Source: Betaproteobacteria bacterium (GTDB lineage: Bacteria > Pseudomonadota > Gammaproteobacteria > Burkholderiales > Burkholderiaceae_C). From it: a DNA stretch of 5,335 bases. Positions 1 through 5,335 of the stretch are shown here, piece by piece. The stretch covers positions 1 to 5,335 of the forward strand of contig VBDL01000132.1 in the NCBI GenBank assembly GCA_005884255.1, read 5' to 3'. The position numbers and the translations under genes are program-made. The notes under the pieces were generated by a model that saw only the letters and a list, made by a program, of their open reading frames with translations, did no database searches and was not told the origin of the DNA. Numbering within the stretch: the first letter of the stretch is position 1; each line of letters opens with the position of its first letter.

Positions 1-732
1 GAGGTAGCGCTGCGCCAGCGCCACCTCGTCGGCCAGCGACACCGACGAGCCGCTGTCGGCCAGCGCGACTCGAAACAGCTCGGCCAGATCCTCCAGCACG
101 GCCTCGGCGCGCGCCGGGTCGACGCGCACCAGCGCGACCGCGGTGTTCAAGGTGTTGAAGAGAAAGTGCGGGCGGATGCGCGCCTGCAACTCGACCAGGC
201 GCGCGGTCGCATCGGCCGGCAGCTGCGCGCGCGAGCGCAGGCGCAGCCAGCCGAACAGCAGCGCAGCGAGCGCCGCGCCGATGAGCAGCACCACCGGCCA
301 CAGCGTGCGCGGCGCCGGCATCAGCTCGCCGAACGACAGCACCGCCCACCCGCTGGTCGCGCTGAGCATGCCGAGCATCGTCACCGCCAGCCACTGCGCG
401 GAGAGGTTCAAGCCGCCGAGCGTGCGCCGCAACGAGCACAGCAGCACCAGCCACAGCAGCACACCAGAGAGACCGAGCAAGGTGCCCAGCGCCATCAGCG
501 AGAAGGCCCGCGCGAGCTCGCCGCCGGCCAGCGTCAGCGCGCCCAGCAGCATCGCGCCTTCGACGAAGGCCACGGCCCGCAGCACCAGGCCGATGTGGCA
601 GACGTCGAACACGCTGCCCGACGGCTGACCGCCGCTGTCGAAGGGGCTCGGTGGCTCGGCGGGCAGCAGCGAGCCCATCTCGCTGCTCGGGAAGCGGCTG
701 CTGGCCTGGGTATTGAGCGGAGCCTCGGGCAT
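1..732 (-). CDS. algZ: LytS/AlgZ-type membrane sensor histidine kinase (C-terminus cut by window edge)
   Basis: This is the membrane sensor kinase of a LytS/AlgZ-type (His_kinase family) two-component system, expected to phosphorylate a LytTR/AlgR-like regulator. Only the first 244 residues are present; the reading frame is open to the left edge, so the HATPase domain is missing. A polar, Pro/Ser-rich N-terminus (about 1-40) precedes four hydrophobic segments near residues 47-69, 76-101, 112-134 and 144-163. Then comes the family's phosphoacceptor signature RIRPHFLFNTLN (185-196), with H189 as the expected phosphorylated histidine. Divergence from argH matches the argH-algZ-algR-hemC order known in Pseudomonas, which supports the AlgZ/FimS name; the symbol rests on that synteny plus the motif. 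The ATG at 732 has no clear Shine-Dalgarno sequence, and an in-frame ATG at 678 (M19) is an alternative. Target genes cannot be inferred here. Confidence 0.88.
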   Translation of the reverse strand, partial: MPEAPLNTQASSRFPSSEMGSLLPAEPPSPFDSGGQPSGSVFDVCHIGLVLRAVAFVEGAMLLGALTLAGGELARAFSLMALGTLLGLSGVLLWLVLLCSLRRTLGGLNLSAQWLAVTMLGMLSATSGWAVLSFGELMPAPRTLWPVVLLIGAALAALLFGWLRLRSRAQLPADATARLVELQARIRPHFLFNTLNTAVALVRVDPARAEAVLEDLAELFRVALADSGSSVSLADEVALAQRYL

Positions 733-741
733 GGCCGTCGA

Positions 742-747
742 TAGAAT
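742..747 (+). promoter_or_regulatory. Putative -10 element of the argH promoter
   Basis: TAGAAT matches the sigma-70 consensus TATAAT at five of six positions and stands out in GC-rich surroundings. It lies 26 bases before the argH ATG, giving a short predicted leader of roughly 20 bases. No good -35 box sits at the usual 16-18 base spacing: the nearest TTGA-like sequence (713-718) is 23 bases upstream. The promoter may therefore be weak or activator-dependent, or the match may be chance. Confidence 0.4.
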
Positions 748-773
748 TGACGGCCGCATTGTTACCCACGCCC

Positions 774-2180
774 ATGTCCTCCAACCAACTCGACAAGAAG
801 TCCGAAGCCTGGTCCGCGCTCTTTTCCGAGCCGATGAGCGAGCTGGTCAAGCGCTACACCGCCAGCGTCGGCTTCGACCAGCGCCTGTGGGCCGCCGACA
901 TCGAAGGCTCGCTGGCGCATGCCGAGATGCTCGCCGCGCAGGCCATCATCGGCGCGCAGGACCTGGCCGACATCCGCCGCGGCATGGCCACCATCCGCGA
1001 GGAGATCGAGTCGGGCCGCTTCGCGTGGAAGCTGGAACTCGAGGACGTGCACCTGAACATCGAGGCGCGCCTGACGCAGCTCGTCGGTGATGCCGGCAAG
1101 CGCCTGCACACCGGCCGCTCGCGCAACGACCAGGTGGCCACCGACGTGCGCCTGTGGCTGCGCGGCGAGATCGACGGCCTGAGCACCCTGCTCGCCGACA
1201 TGCAGCGCGCGCTGCTCGGCGTGGCCGAGAAGCACGCCGACACCGTGATGCCCGGTTTCACGCACATGCAGGTGGCGCAGCCGGTGAGCTTCGCGCACCA
1301 CCTGCTGGCCTATGTGGAGATGTTCGCGCGCGATGCCGAGCGCCTGGCCGATGTGCGCCGGCGCGTCAATCGCCTGCCGCTGGGCGCCGCGGCGCTGGCC
1401 GGCACCAGCTATGCGCTGGACCGCGAGCGCGTGGCGCGCACGCTTGGTTTCGAAGGCGTGTGCCAGAACAGCCTCGACGCGGTGAGCGACCGCGACTTCG
1501 CGCTCGAGTTCGCGGGCTTCGCGTCCATCGTGATGATCCACGTGTCGCGCCTCGCGGAAGAGATCGTGCTGTGGATGAGCCAGAACTTCGGCTTCATCGA
1601 CCTCGCCGACCGCTACTGCACCGGCTCGTCGATCATGCCGCAGAAGCGCAACCCCGACGTCGCCGAGCTGGCGCGCGGCAAGAGCGGCCGCGTGGTCGGC
1701 CACCTGATGGGCCTGATCACCTTGATGAAGGGCCAGCCGCTGACCTACAACAAGGACAACCAGGAAGACAAGGAGCCGCTGTTCGACACGGTCGACACGG
1801 TGCGCGACACCTTGCGCATCATGGCCGAGATGGTCGAGGGCATCATCGTCAAGCCCGAGGCGATGCAGCGCGCAGCGCTCAAGGGCTACGCCACCGCCAC
1901 CGACCTCGCCGACTACCTGGCGAAGAAGGGCGTGCCGTTCCGCGACGCGCACGAGGTGGTGGCGCATGTGGTGAAGGCGGCGCTGCAGCAGGGCAAGGAC
2001 CTGGCCGAACTGCCGCTGGCCACCTTGCAGGGCTTCCACGCCGCGATCGGCGGCGACGTGTACGCGGTGCTCAGCCTGCAGGGCTCGTTGAACGCGCGCA
2101 ACGTGCTCGGCGGCACCGCGCCGGCCCAGGTGCGCGCGCAGATCGCGCGGCACCGCGCACGGCTTCAATCGGTGGGCTGA
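774..2180 (+). CDS. argH: Argininosuccinate lyase
   Basis: ArgH cleaves L-argininosuccinate to L-arginine and fumarate, the last step of arginine biosynthesis, in the cytoplasm. Enzymes of this fumarase/aspartase superfamily are homotetramers whose active sites combine conserved regions from different subunits. All three regions are present: HTGRSRNDQ (112-120), PGFTHMQVAQP (160-170, with the catalytic-region histidine H164) and the signature GSSIMPQKRNPD (284-295), whose serine pair S285/S286 lies in the catalytic loop. At 468 residues the protein is full length for the family (about 455-470), with no frameshift. The ATG at 774 gives the usual betaproteobacterial N-terminus MSSNQLDKKSEAW. 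An in-frame TTG at 747 would add nine residues but falls inside the putative -10 box. No strong Shine-Dalgarno sequence precedes the ATG. The 3' end overlaps the convergent MarR-type gene. Confidence 0.98.
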   Translation: MSSNQLDKKSEAWSALFSEPMSELVKRYTASVGFDQRLWAADIEGSLAHAEMLAAQAIIGAQDLADIRRGMATIREEIESGRFAWKLELEDVHLNIEARLTQLVGDAGKRLHTGRSRNDQVATDVRLWLRGEIDGLSTLLADMQRALLGVAEKHADTVMPGFTHMQVAQPVSFAHHLLAYVEMFARDAERLADVRRRVNRLPLGAAALAGTSYALDRERVARTLGFEGVCQNSLDAVSDRDFALEFAGFASIVMIHVSRLAEEIVLWMSQNFGFIDLADRYCTGSSIMPQKRNPDVAELARGKSGRVVGHLMGLITLMKGQPLTYNKDNQEDKEPLFDTVDTVRDTLRIMAEMVEGIIVKPEAMQRAALKGYATATDLADYLAKKGVPFRDAHEVVAHVVKAALQQGKDLAELPLATLQGFHAAIGGDVYAVLSLQGSLNARNVLGGTAPAQVRAQIARHRARLQSVG

Positions 2181-2668
2181 CGCCGGGCCGGCGGCAGTGC
2201 CGGCATCCGCTCGATGTGGGCGATCTCCGCGCTCGACAGCTCGGCGCTGCGCCGCAGGAAATCGAGCACCGTGCGCAGCTGCTCCTCGCTGTACTGCGAC
2301 CACAGCGCCGCCGTGCGTTGCGCCAGCCGCTCGTAATAGGCGCCGACCTCGCGCACGCGCGCCGGGCGCGCGACCACGCGCAGCCTGCGCCGATCGGCCG
2401 GGTCGGCCACACGCTCGACGAAGCCGCCTCGCTCCAGGCGATCGATCAGGCCGGTGACCGCGCCGCTGCTCAGGCCGGTGGCCGCGGCCAGCTGGCCCGG
2501 CGTCATCGCCTCCTGCGAGGCGTTGGCGATCAGCTCCAGGCAATCCAGGTCCGTGCCGCTCAGGCCCACACGCCCGCCCACCGCATCGCCGAGCAGCGCG
2601 CCTCGCACGGCGAGGCCCCGCATCTGCATGCCGAGGCTCCGCAGCAGCGCCTGTTTCTTCGCAGCCAT
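2165..2668 (-). CDS. MarR-family winged helix-turn-helix transcriptional regulator
   Basis: This is a 167-residue cytoplasmic DNA-binding protein of the MarR family, which typically act as dimeric, ligand-responsive repressors. Helical dimerisation segments flank a winged helix: the helix-turn-helix runs from about T56 to R80 (TPGQLAAATGLSSGAVTGLI) and is followed by the wing FVERVADPADRRRLRVV (83-99), which has the family's typical DxxDRR pattern. Length is normal for MarR proteins. A perfect palindrome lies four bases upstream of the ATG, suggesting autoregulation. The chosen start has only a weak AAGAAG sequence one base away. The internal ATG at 2629 (M14) has a GGAG at seven-base spacing and is a real alternative, giving 154 residues. 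No adjacent efflux pump or enzyme reveals the ligand or targets; the only neighbours are convergent argH and a co-oriented unknown gene. The 3' end overlaps argH by 16 bases. Confidence 0.9.
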   Translation of the reverse strand: MAAKKQALLRSLGMQMRGLAVRGALLGDAVGGRVGLSGTDLDCLELIANASQEAMTPGQLAAATGLSSGAVTGLIDRLERGGFVERVADPADRRRLRVVARPARVREVGAYYERLAQRTAALWSQYSEEQLRTVLDFLRRSAELSSAEIAHIERMPALPPARRQPTD

Positions 2669-2671
2669 GCT

Positions 2672-2686
2672 TCTTAGCGACTAAGA
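2672..2686. promoter_or_regulatory. Candidate MarR-type operator (perfect inverted repeat)
   Basis: TCTTAG-CGA-CTAAGA is a perfect palindrome with six-base arms and a three-base spacer, AT-richer than its surroundings. Its size and symmetry fit a site for a dimeric winged-helix repressor, and it lies immediately upstream of the MarR-type start codon, so negative autoregulation is the simplest reading. A lone CTTAG half-site occurs at 2706-2710, 33 bases (about three helical turns) further upstream. Binding is inferred, not shown. Confidence 0.55.
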
Positions 2687-2772
2687 GAATCGGGGTTTCA
2701 CAGAGCTTAGCAGCGCAGCTCGGCGCGACCATGACCGGCGTGGCCCTCGTACAACAGTGTCGTCCGGCGCAA

Positions 2773-2805
2773 CGCCCCCAAGCCCCGGCGCCGCGGCCGG
2801 GGGCG
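2773..2805. terminator. GC-rich hairpin after the 246-residue gene, possible weak terminator
   Basis: Just past the stop codon of the minus-strand gene ending at 2810 lies a seven-base perfect stem, CCCCGGC (2783-2789) with GCCGGGG (2796-2802), and a six-base loop. A competing stem pairs CGCCCCC (2773-2779) with GGGGGCG (2799-2805). Neither strand has a following T-tract, so it is not a classical intrinsic terminator. It may slow polymerase or protect the 3' end, or simply reflect high GC. Confidence 0.25.
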
Positions 2806-2809
2806 AACG

Positions 2810-3550
2810 CTAGTCGCCGTGGCCGGGCTGCGTGTCTTCGGCCACCTGCGTGTTGCCCAGCCCGAGCAGGTCGCGCGCGCGCTCCAGGCACAGCTGGCCT
2901 TGACGCGAGCGCTTGGTCATGCCCAGCTGGCGCTCGATGTCCCACACCAGGTCGATCAGCTCGGCGGTGCTCTCGGCGCCGCGCACCCGACCCACCAGGC
3001 GCGAGCCGAACAACGGGCCATCGAGGCGCAGCAGCTCGAGCAGCTGCTGGCGCACGCGCTCGACGACCGGCTCTTCCTCGACCTCGGGCACCTCGTCGAG
3101 CAGCAGCGGCGGCGCCACTGCCTCGATGCGCGATGGCGGCTCGGCTGCAAGCGGCGGCTCGGGCGGCGCCACGTCAGCCGCCGCGATGGGCACCTCCTCC
3201 GGCAGCTCCGTCGAAGCGATCTCGTCGGCTGGCGCCTCCAGCGGCGCGGCCGGCACCAGCAGCTCCACGCTCGTCAGCTGCGGCTCATCGGGCGAGGTAG
3301 CCGGTTCGGGCGGCGGTTCGGCCGGCGGCGAGGCTTCGACCGGCACATCGACCAGCCCCAGGCGCACCAGCTCCTCGAAGTGGCTGATCGCCGCGCCGGC
3401 CTGGTTCGCCAGATCGAGCACCTCGCCGAGCGAGCGGCGCCCGTCCACCATCAGCAGCACCGTGCGGTGGCGCTGGCTCAAGCGGTGCGTGCGATGGCGC
3501 AACTCGTCCTGGCCGAGTGCGGTCTTGCTGGGTACGACGGGGGTGGACAT
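2810..3550 (-). CDS. Uncharacterised protein with winged-helix-like N-terminus, acidic Pro/Ala-rich linker and helical C-terminus
   Basis: I do not recognise a named family for this 246-residue protein. Three regions are visible. Residues about 15-69 look like a small winged-helix fold: a helix, then LLMVDGRRSLGEVLDLANQ, then HFEELVRLGLVDV. This 'VDGRRS...LVRLGLV' pattern occurs in various betaproteobacterial proteins of unknown role (recalled, not searched). Residues about 70-163 are a low-complexity linker rich in Pro, Glu and Ala with few basic residues. Residues about 164-233 are predicted helical (VRQQLLELLRLDGPLFGSRL, then STAELIDLVWDIERQL) with a basic patch near 211-216 (MTKRSR). There is no signal peptide or membrane segment, so a cytoplasmic protein is expected. 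The ATG at 3550 lacks a clear Shine-Dalgarno sequence. It diverges from the cheW-cheR operon and could share its regulatory region; any role in chemosensory signalling is speculation. Confidence 0.85.
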   Translation of the reverse strand: MSTPVVPSKTALGQDELRHRTHRLSQRHRTVLLMVDGRRSLGEVLDLANQAGAAISHFEELVRLGLVDVPVEASPPAEPPPEPATSPDEPQLTSVELLVPAAPLEAPADEIASTELPEEVPIAAADVAPPEPPLAAEPPSRIEAVAPPLLLDEVPEVEEEPVVERVRQQLLELLRLDGPLFGSRLVGRVRGAESTAELIDLVWDIERQLGMTKRSRQGQLCLERARDLLGLGNTQVAEDTQPGHGD

Positions 3551-3623
3551 CGAAGCCGACTGCGAAGGGCCTCATTGTGGCCCGAGCCGGCCGCAGGCCC
3601 CCTTCTTCGACAAACGGAAACAT

Positions 3624-3634
3624 CCTAGACTAGG
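3624..3634. promoter_or_regulatory. Short perfect palindrome CCTAG-A-CTAGG in divergent intergenic region
   Basis: This 11-base palindrome has five-base arms around a single A and lies in the AT-richest part of the 182-base spacer between the unknown gene and cheW. It contains TAGACT, a four-of-six match to a sigma-70 -10 box on the plus strand, but no good -35 sits at proper spacing. It may be an operator, part of a promoter, or chance. Confidence 0.3.
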
Positions 3635-3636
3635 GC

Positions 3637-3653
3637 TGTCAGGGAGAGTGACA
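3637..3653. promoter_or_regulatory. Inverted repeat TGTCA-N7-TGACA upstream of cheW
   Basis: Perfect five-base arms are separated by seven bases, two bases downstream of the CCTAGACTAGG palindrome. The minus-strand reading of the right arm gives TTGTCA, a five-of-six -35 match, 16 bases before TAGTCT (three of six to a -10), so a weak promoter for the leftward unknown gene could run through both repeats. A regulator binding site is equally possible. Short arms make chance a real alternative. Confidence 0.3.
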
Positions 3654-3721
3654 ACAACGGGCGCGCCGCCCTTGCGGCTCGCCTCCACGAGATGCCACCC
3701 CCTGCAGCGTTGAGCGACGCG

Positions 3722-3728
3722 AAGGGAG
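3722..3728 (+). promoter_or_regulatory. Shine-Dalgarno sequence that fixes the cheW GTG start
   Basis: AAGGGAG ends four bases before the GTG at 3733. It is the strongest ribosome-binding match in the window and supports GTG rather than ATG initiation for the adaptor gene. Confidence 0.7.
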
Positions 3729-3732
3729 CCTC

Positions 3733-4176
3733 GTGGACAACCGCAGCACCGAACTGTCGCTGATCTGCCGCGTGCAGTCACGGCTGTGCGCGTTGCCGTT
3801 GCGGCATGTGGTCGAGATCTTGCGCGCGCTGCCGGTGGAACCGGTTGCCGGTGCGCCACGCTTCGTGCGCGGGCTGACGATGCTGCGCGGCGCGCCCGTG
3901 CCGGTGATCGACGCGGCGCGCCTGCTCGGCGATGACGACGCCCCGGCGCAACGCTACGTCTCGCTGGCCATCGGCGAGCGCCGCATCGCGCTGGCGGTCG
4001 GCGAGGTGCTCGGCGTGCGCGCGGTGCCGCCCGACAGCGTGCAGGCGCTGCCGCCGCTGCTGCAGGAGGCCGCTGCCGACAGCGTCGCGGCGATCGGGCG
4101 GCTCGACGCCGAACTGCTGCTCGTGCTCACCAGCACGCGGCTGCTGCCAGACACCTTGTGGGCGGTGCCATCATGA
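3733..4176 (+). CDS. cheW: CheW-family chemosensory adaptor protein
   Basis: CheW-type adaptors couple methyl-accepting receptors to the histidine kinase CheA in chemosensory arrays at the cytoplasmic face of the membrane. This 147-residue protein is a single CheW domain of normal length. It shows the typical first strands and interface helix (LPLRHVVEILRA, 21-32), then AGAPRFVRGLTMLRG (39-53) and PVPVIDAARLLG (55-66), matching the family pattern 'aP.fvrGv.nLRG..vPViDl..llg'. The GTG start is supported by AAGGGAG four bases away. The stop overlaps the next gene's ATG (ATGA), so translation is probably coupled to the CheR gene. With a CheR-TPR partner it resembles WspB or the adaptors of other alternative chemosensory systems more than the classical flagellar operon. 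No receptor gene lies upstream, so Wsp membership is not established. The symbol denotes the family. Confidence 0.92.
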   Translation: MDNRSTELSLICRVQSRLCALPLRHVVEILRALPVEPVAGAPRFVRGLTMLRGAPVPVIDAARLLGDDDAPAQRYVSLAIGERRIALAVGEVLGVRAVPPDSVQALPPLLQEAAADSVAAIGRLDAELLLVLTSTRLLPDTLWAVPS

Positions 4177-5335
4177 ATCCCGACCTCGCGCCCCTCGAGC
4201 GCTTTCGCGCCCTCATCGCCAGCCGCATCGGGCTGCAGTTCGACGACGCGAAACGCGGCTGGCTCGCCGAGGTGCTGCGGCGGCGCAGCGACGCCCACCG
4301 CGAGCCCTGCGAGGCCTACCTGGCCCGGCTGGAGCGGGCCGGCGCCGGCAGCGAGCTGGGCGCACTGGCGCAGGAGCTGACCGTCGGCGAGACCTATTTC
4401 CTGCGCAACATCGACCAGTTCCAGGCGCTGCGCGAGCAGGTGTGGCCGCAGCGGCTGCGCGCACAGGCGGCGCGGCGGCGCGTGCAGGTGCTGTCCGCCG
4501 GCTGCGCGTCGGGCGAGGAGGCCTACTCCATCGCGATGAGCCTGTACGACCTGCTGCCCGCTGCGGGCTGGGAGCTGTCGATCCGCGCGGTGGACCTCAA
4601 CCCCGCGGCGCTCGACAAGGCGCGGCGCGCCCGCTACACCGCCTGGTCGCTGCGCGAGACGCCGCCGCGGCAACTGCAACGCTGGTTCCGCGCCGAGGGC
4701 GGCGAGTACGTGCTCGACGACACGATCCGCGCCGCCGTGCATTTCGAGCAGCGCAACCTCGGCGAGGACGACGCGGAGTTGTGGGTGCCCGGCGCCTACG
4801 ACGTGGTCTTTTGCCGCAACGTGCTGATGTACTTCGCGGCAGGCAGCGCGCAGGCCACCGTGGCGCGCATCACGCGCTCGCTGGCGCCCGGCGGCTACCT
4901 CTTCCTCGGCCATGCGGAGACGCTGCGCGGCCTGTCGCAGGACTATCACCTGCGGCACACGCACGAGGCCTTCTACTACCAGCGCAAGGACGCCGCCGCC
5001 GAGGCTCCCCTGCCCGAAGCCGCGCCCGCACTGCCGGCCGATACCGCCGGCCCCGCGCTGGCCGCTGCCGTGGAAGGCGCGGACAGCTGGGTCGAGGCCA
5101 TCGGCCGCGCGGCCGAGCGCATTCGCGTGCTCACGGAACACGCCGGCGCGGCGGCCCCACACGCGCCGGAGCGCAGCGCCAAGGGTTGGCAACTCGCGCT
5201 CGGGCGCGCACTCGAGCTGCTGCGCGACGAGCGCTTCGCCGAGGCGCTGGACGTTGTGCAGGCGCTGCCCCCGGCCTCGGCCCGCGACCCCGAAGTGCTG
5301 CTGCTGCACGCCGTGCTGCTGGTGCACGGCGGGCG
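4173..5335 (+). CDS. cheR: CheR-type chemoreceptor methyltransferase with C-terminal TPR-like extension (C-terminus cut by window edge)
   Basis: CheR enzymes transfer a methyl group from S-adenosylmethionine to receptor glutamates, tuning adaptation. The visible 387 residues run in one open frame to the right edge. An N-terminal helical CheR_N domain (about 5-65) leads into LTVGETYFLRN (69-79). The SAM-binding fold follows: VLSAGCASGEEAYSIAM (106-122), AVDLNP (139-144), YDVVFCRNVLMYF (209-221) and LAPGGYLFLGHAETL (237-251), ending near residue 272. A Pro/Ala-rich linker (272-335) then joins a helical, TPR-like segment (from about 336) with the A-L-x-L-L-x-x-x-x-F-x-E-A-L pattern. Classical CheR proteins end near 280 residues; a TPR tail is the architecture of WspC and related enzymes. 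The start overlaps the cheW stop by four bases, implying one transcript and coupled translation. Downstream CheW, receptor, CheA and CheB genes are expected but not seen. Confidence 0.95.
   Translation, partial: MNPDLAPLERFRALIASRIGLQFDDAKRGWLAEVLRRRSDAHREPCEAYLARLERAGAGSELGALAQELTVGETYFLRNIDQFQALREQVWPQRLRAQAARRRVQVLSAGCASGEEAYSIAMSLYDLLPAAGWELSIRAVDLNPAALDKARRARYTAWSLRETPPRQLQRWFRAEGGEYVLDDTIRAAVHFEQRNLGEDDAELWVPGAYDVVFCRNVLMYFAAGSAQATVARITRSLAPGGYLFLGHAETLRGLSQDYHLRHTHEAFYYQRKDAAAEAPLPEAAPALPADTAGPALAAAVEGADSWVEAIGRAAERIRVLTEHAGAAAPHAPERSAKGWQLALGRALELLRDERFAEALDVVQALPPASARDPEVLLLHAVLLVHGG

Noticed and set aside
143..744. Two plus-strand frames of 161 and 192 codons over the kinase region
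   Set aside because: They lie opposite the kinase frame, which encodes transmembrane segments and the phosphoacceptor signature; the plus-strand products are Ser/Arg/Gln-rich low-complexity sequences.
747..773. TTG at 747 as the argH start
   Set aside because: It overlaps the putative -10 element and adds nine residues not typical of the family; the ATG at 774 gives the expected N-terminus.
2187..2204. GCCGGC-N6-GCCGGC hairpin just after the argH stop, considered as a terminator
   Set aside because: Only a six-base stem, no T-tract on either strand, and it lies inside the MarR-type coding sequence; such GC palindromes are frequent by chance at this composition.
1154..2677. A 507-codon plus-strand frame overlapping argH in a different phase and continuing over the MarR-type gene
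   Set aside because: The product is Arg/Ala-rich without motifs, and it covers two well-supported genes on opposite strands, which indicates codon-bias shadowing.
762..2945. A 727-codon open frame on the minus strand, antisense to argH and spanning the MarR-type gene
   Set aside because: Its translation is rich in Ala, Arg, Gly and His with no recognisable domain, as expected for an antisense shadow in GC-rich DNA where stop codons are rare. argH on the other strand has full family motifs.
3062..3343. Repetitive-looking GC-rich stretch considered as a DNA repeat
   Set aside because: It encodes the Pro/Glu/Ala-rich linker of the minus-strand protein; no regular repeat unit could be defined at the nucleotide level.
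3572..3859. A 95-codon minus-strand frame across the intergenic region and the start of cheW
   Set aside because: No motif, no ribosome-binding site, and it overlaps a well-supported cheW start and the candidate regulatory repeats.
3954..5327. A 457-codon minus-strand open frame opposite cheW and cheR
   Set aside because: Low-complexity composition and no domain pattern. The plus strand carries clear CheW and CheR motifs over the same bases.

Overview
The DNA is very GC-rich, with strong G/C bias at third codon positions. The protein sequences and gene order point to a betaproteobacterium of the order Burkholderiales, probably near the Rubrivivax/Leptothrix/Methylibium group. That placement is inferred from motifs and synteny, not from a database comparison. 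The window looks chromosomal. I see no mobile element, tRNA, rRNA or CRISPR array, and no gene-free stretch longer than about 180 bases.

Layout from left to right. (1) A LytS/AlgZ-type sensor histidine kinase on the minus strand, cut off by the left edge before its ATPase domain. (2) A complete argininosuccinate lyase gene, argH, on the plus strand, diverging from the kinase across only 41 bases. argH next to an AlgZ-type kinase is a known proteobacterial arrangement (argH-algZ-algR-hemC in Pseudomonas), so an AlgR-like LytTR regulator probably lies beyond the left edge. (3) A MarR-family repressor on the minus strand, convergent with argH and overlapping its 3' end by 16 bases. A perfect TCTTAG-CGA-CTAAGA palindrome lies just upstream of its start and is a good candidate autoregulatory operator. 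(4) An unrecognised 246-residue minus-strand protein with an N-terminal winged-helix-like segment, a long Pro/Glu/Ala linker and a helical C-terminus. (5) A 182-base divergent intergenic region carrying two short inverted repeats. (6) The start of a plus-strand chemosensory operon: a cheW-type adaptor with a GTG start and a strong Shine-Dalgarno sequence, coupled by an ATGA overlap to a CheR methyltransferase that continues into a TPR-like tail and runs off the right edge.

How the parts work together. argH is housekeeping arginine biosynthesis. The AlgZ-like kinase would signal to a response regulator outside the window. The CheW plus CheR-TPR pair resembles the adaptor/methyltransferase pair of Wsp-like or other alternative chemosensory systems, but the receptor, CheA, CheB and output genes are not visible, so the output is unknown. 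The least-characterised items are the 246-residue protein and the short palindromes. I found no convincing evidence for an entirely new system.
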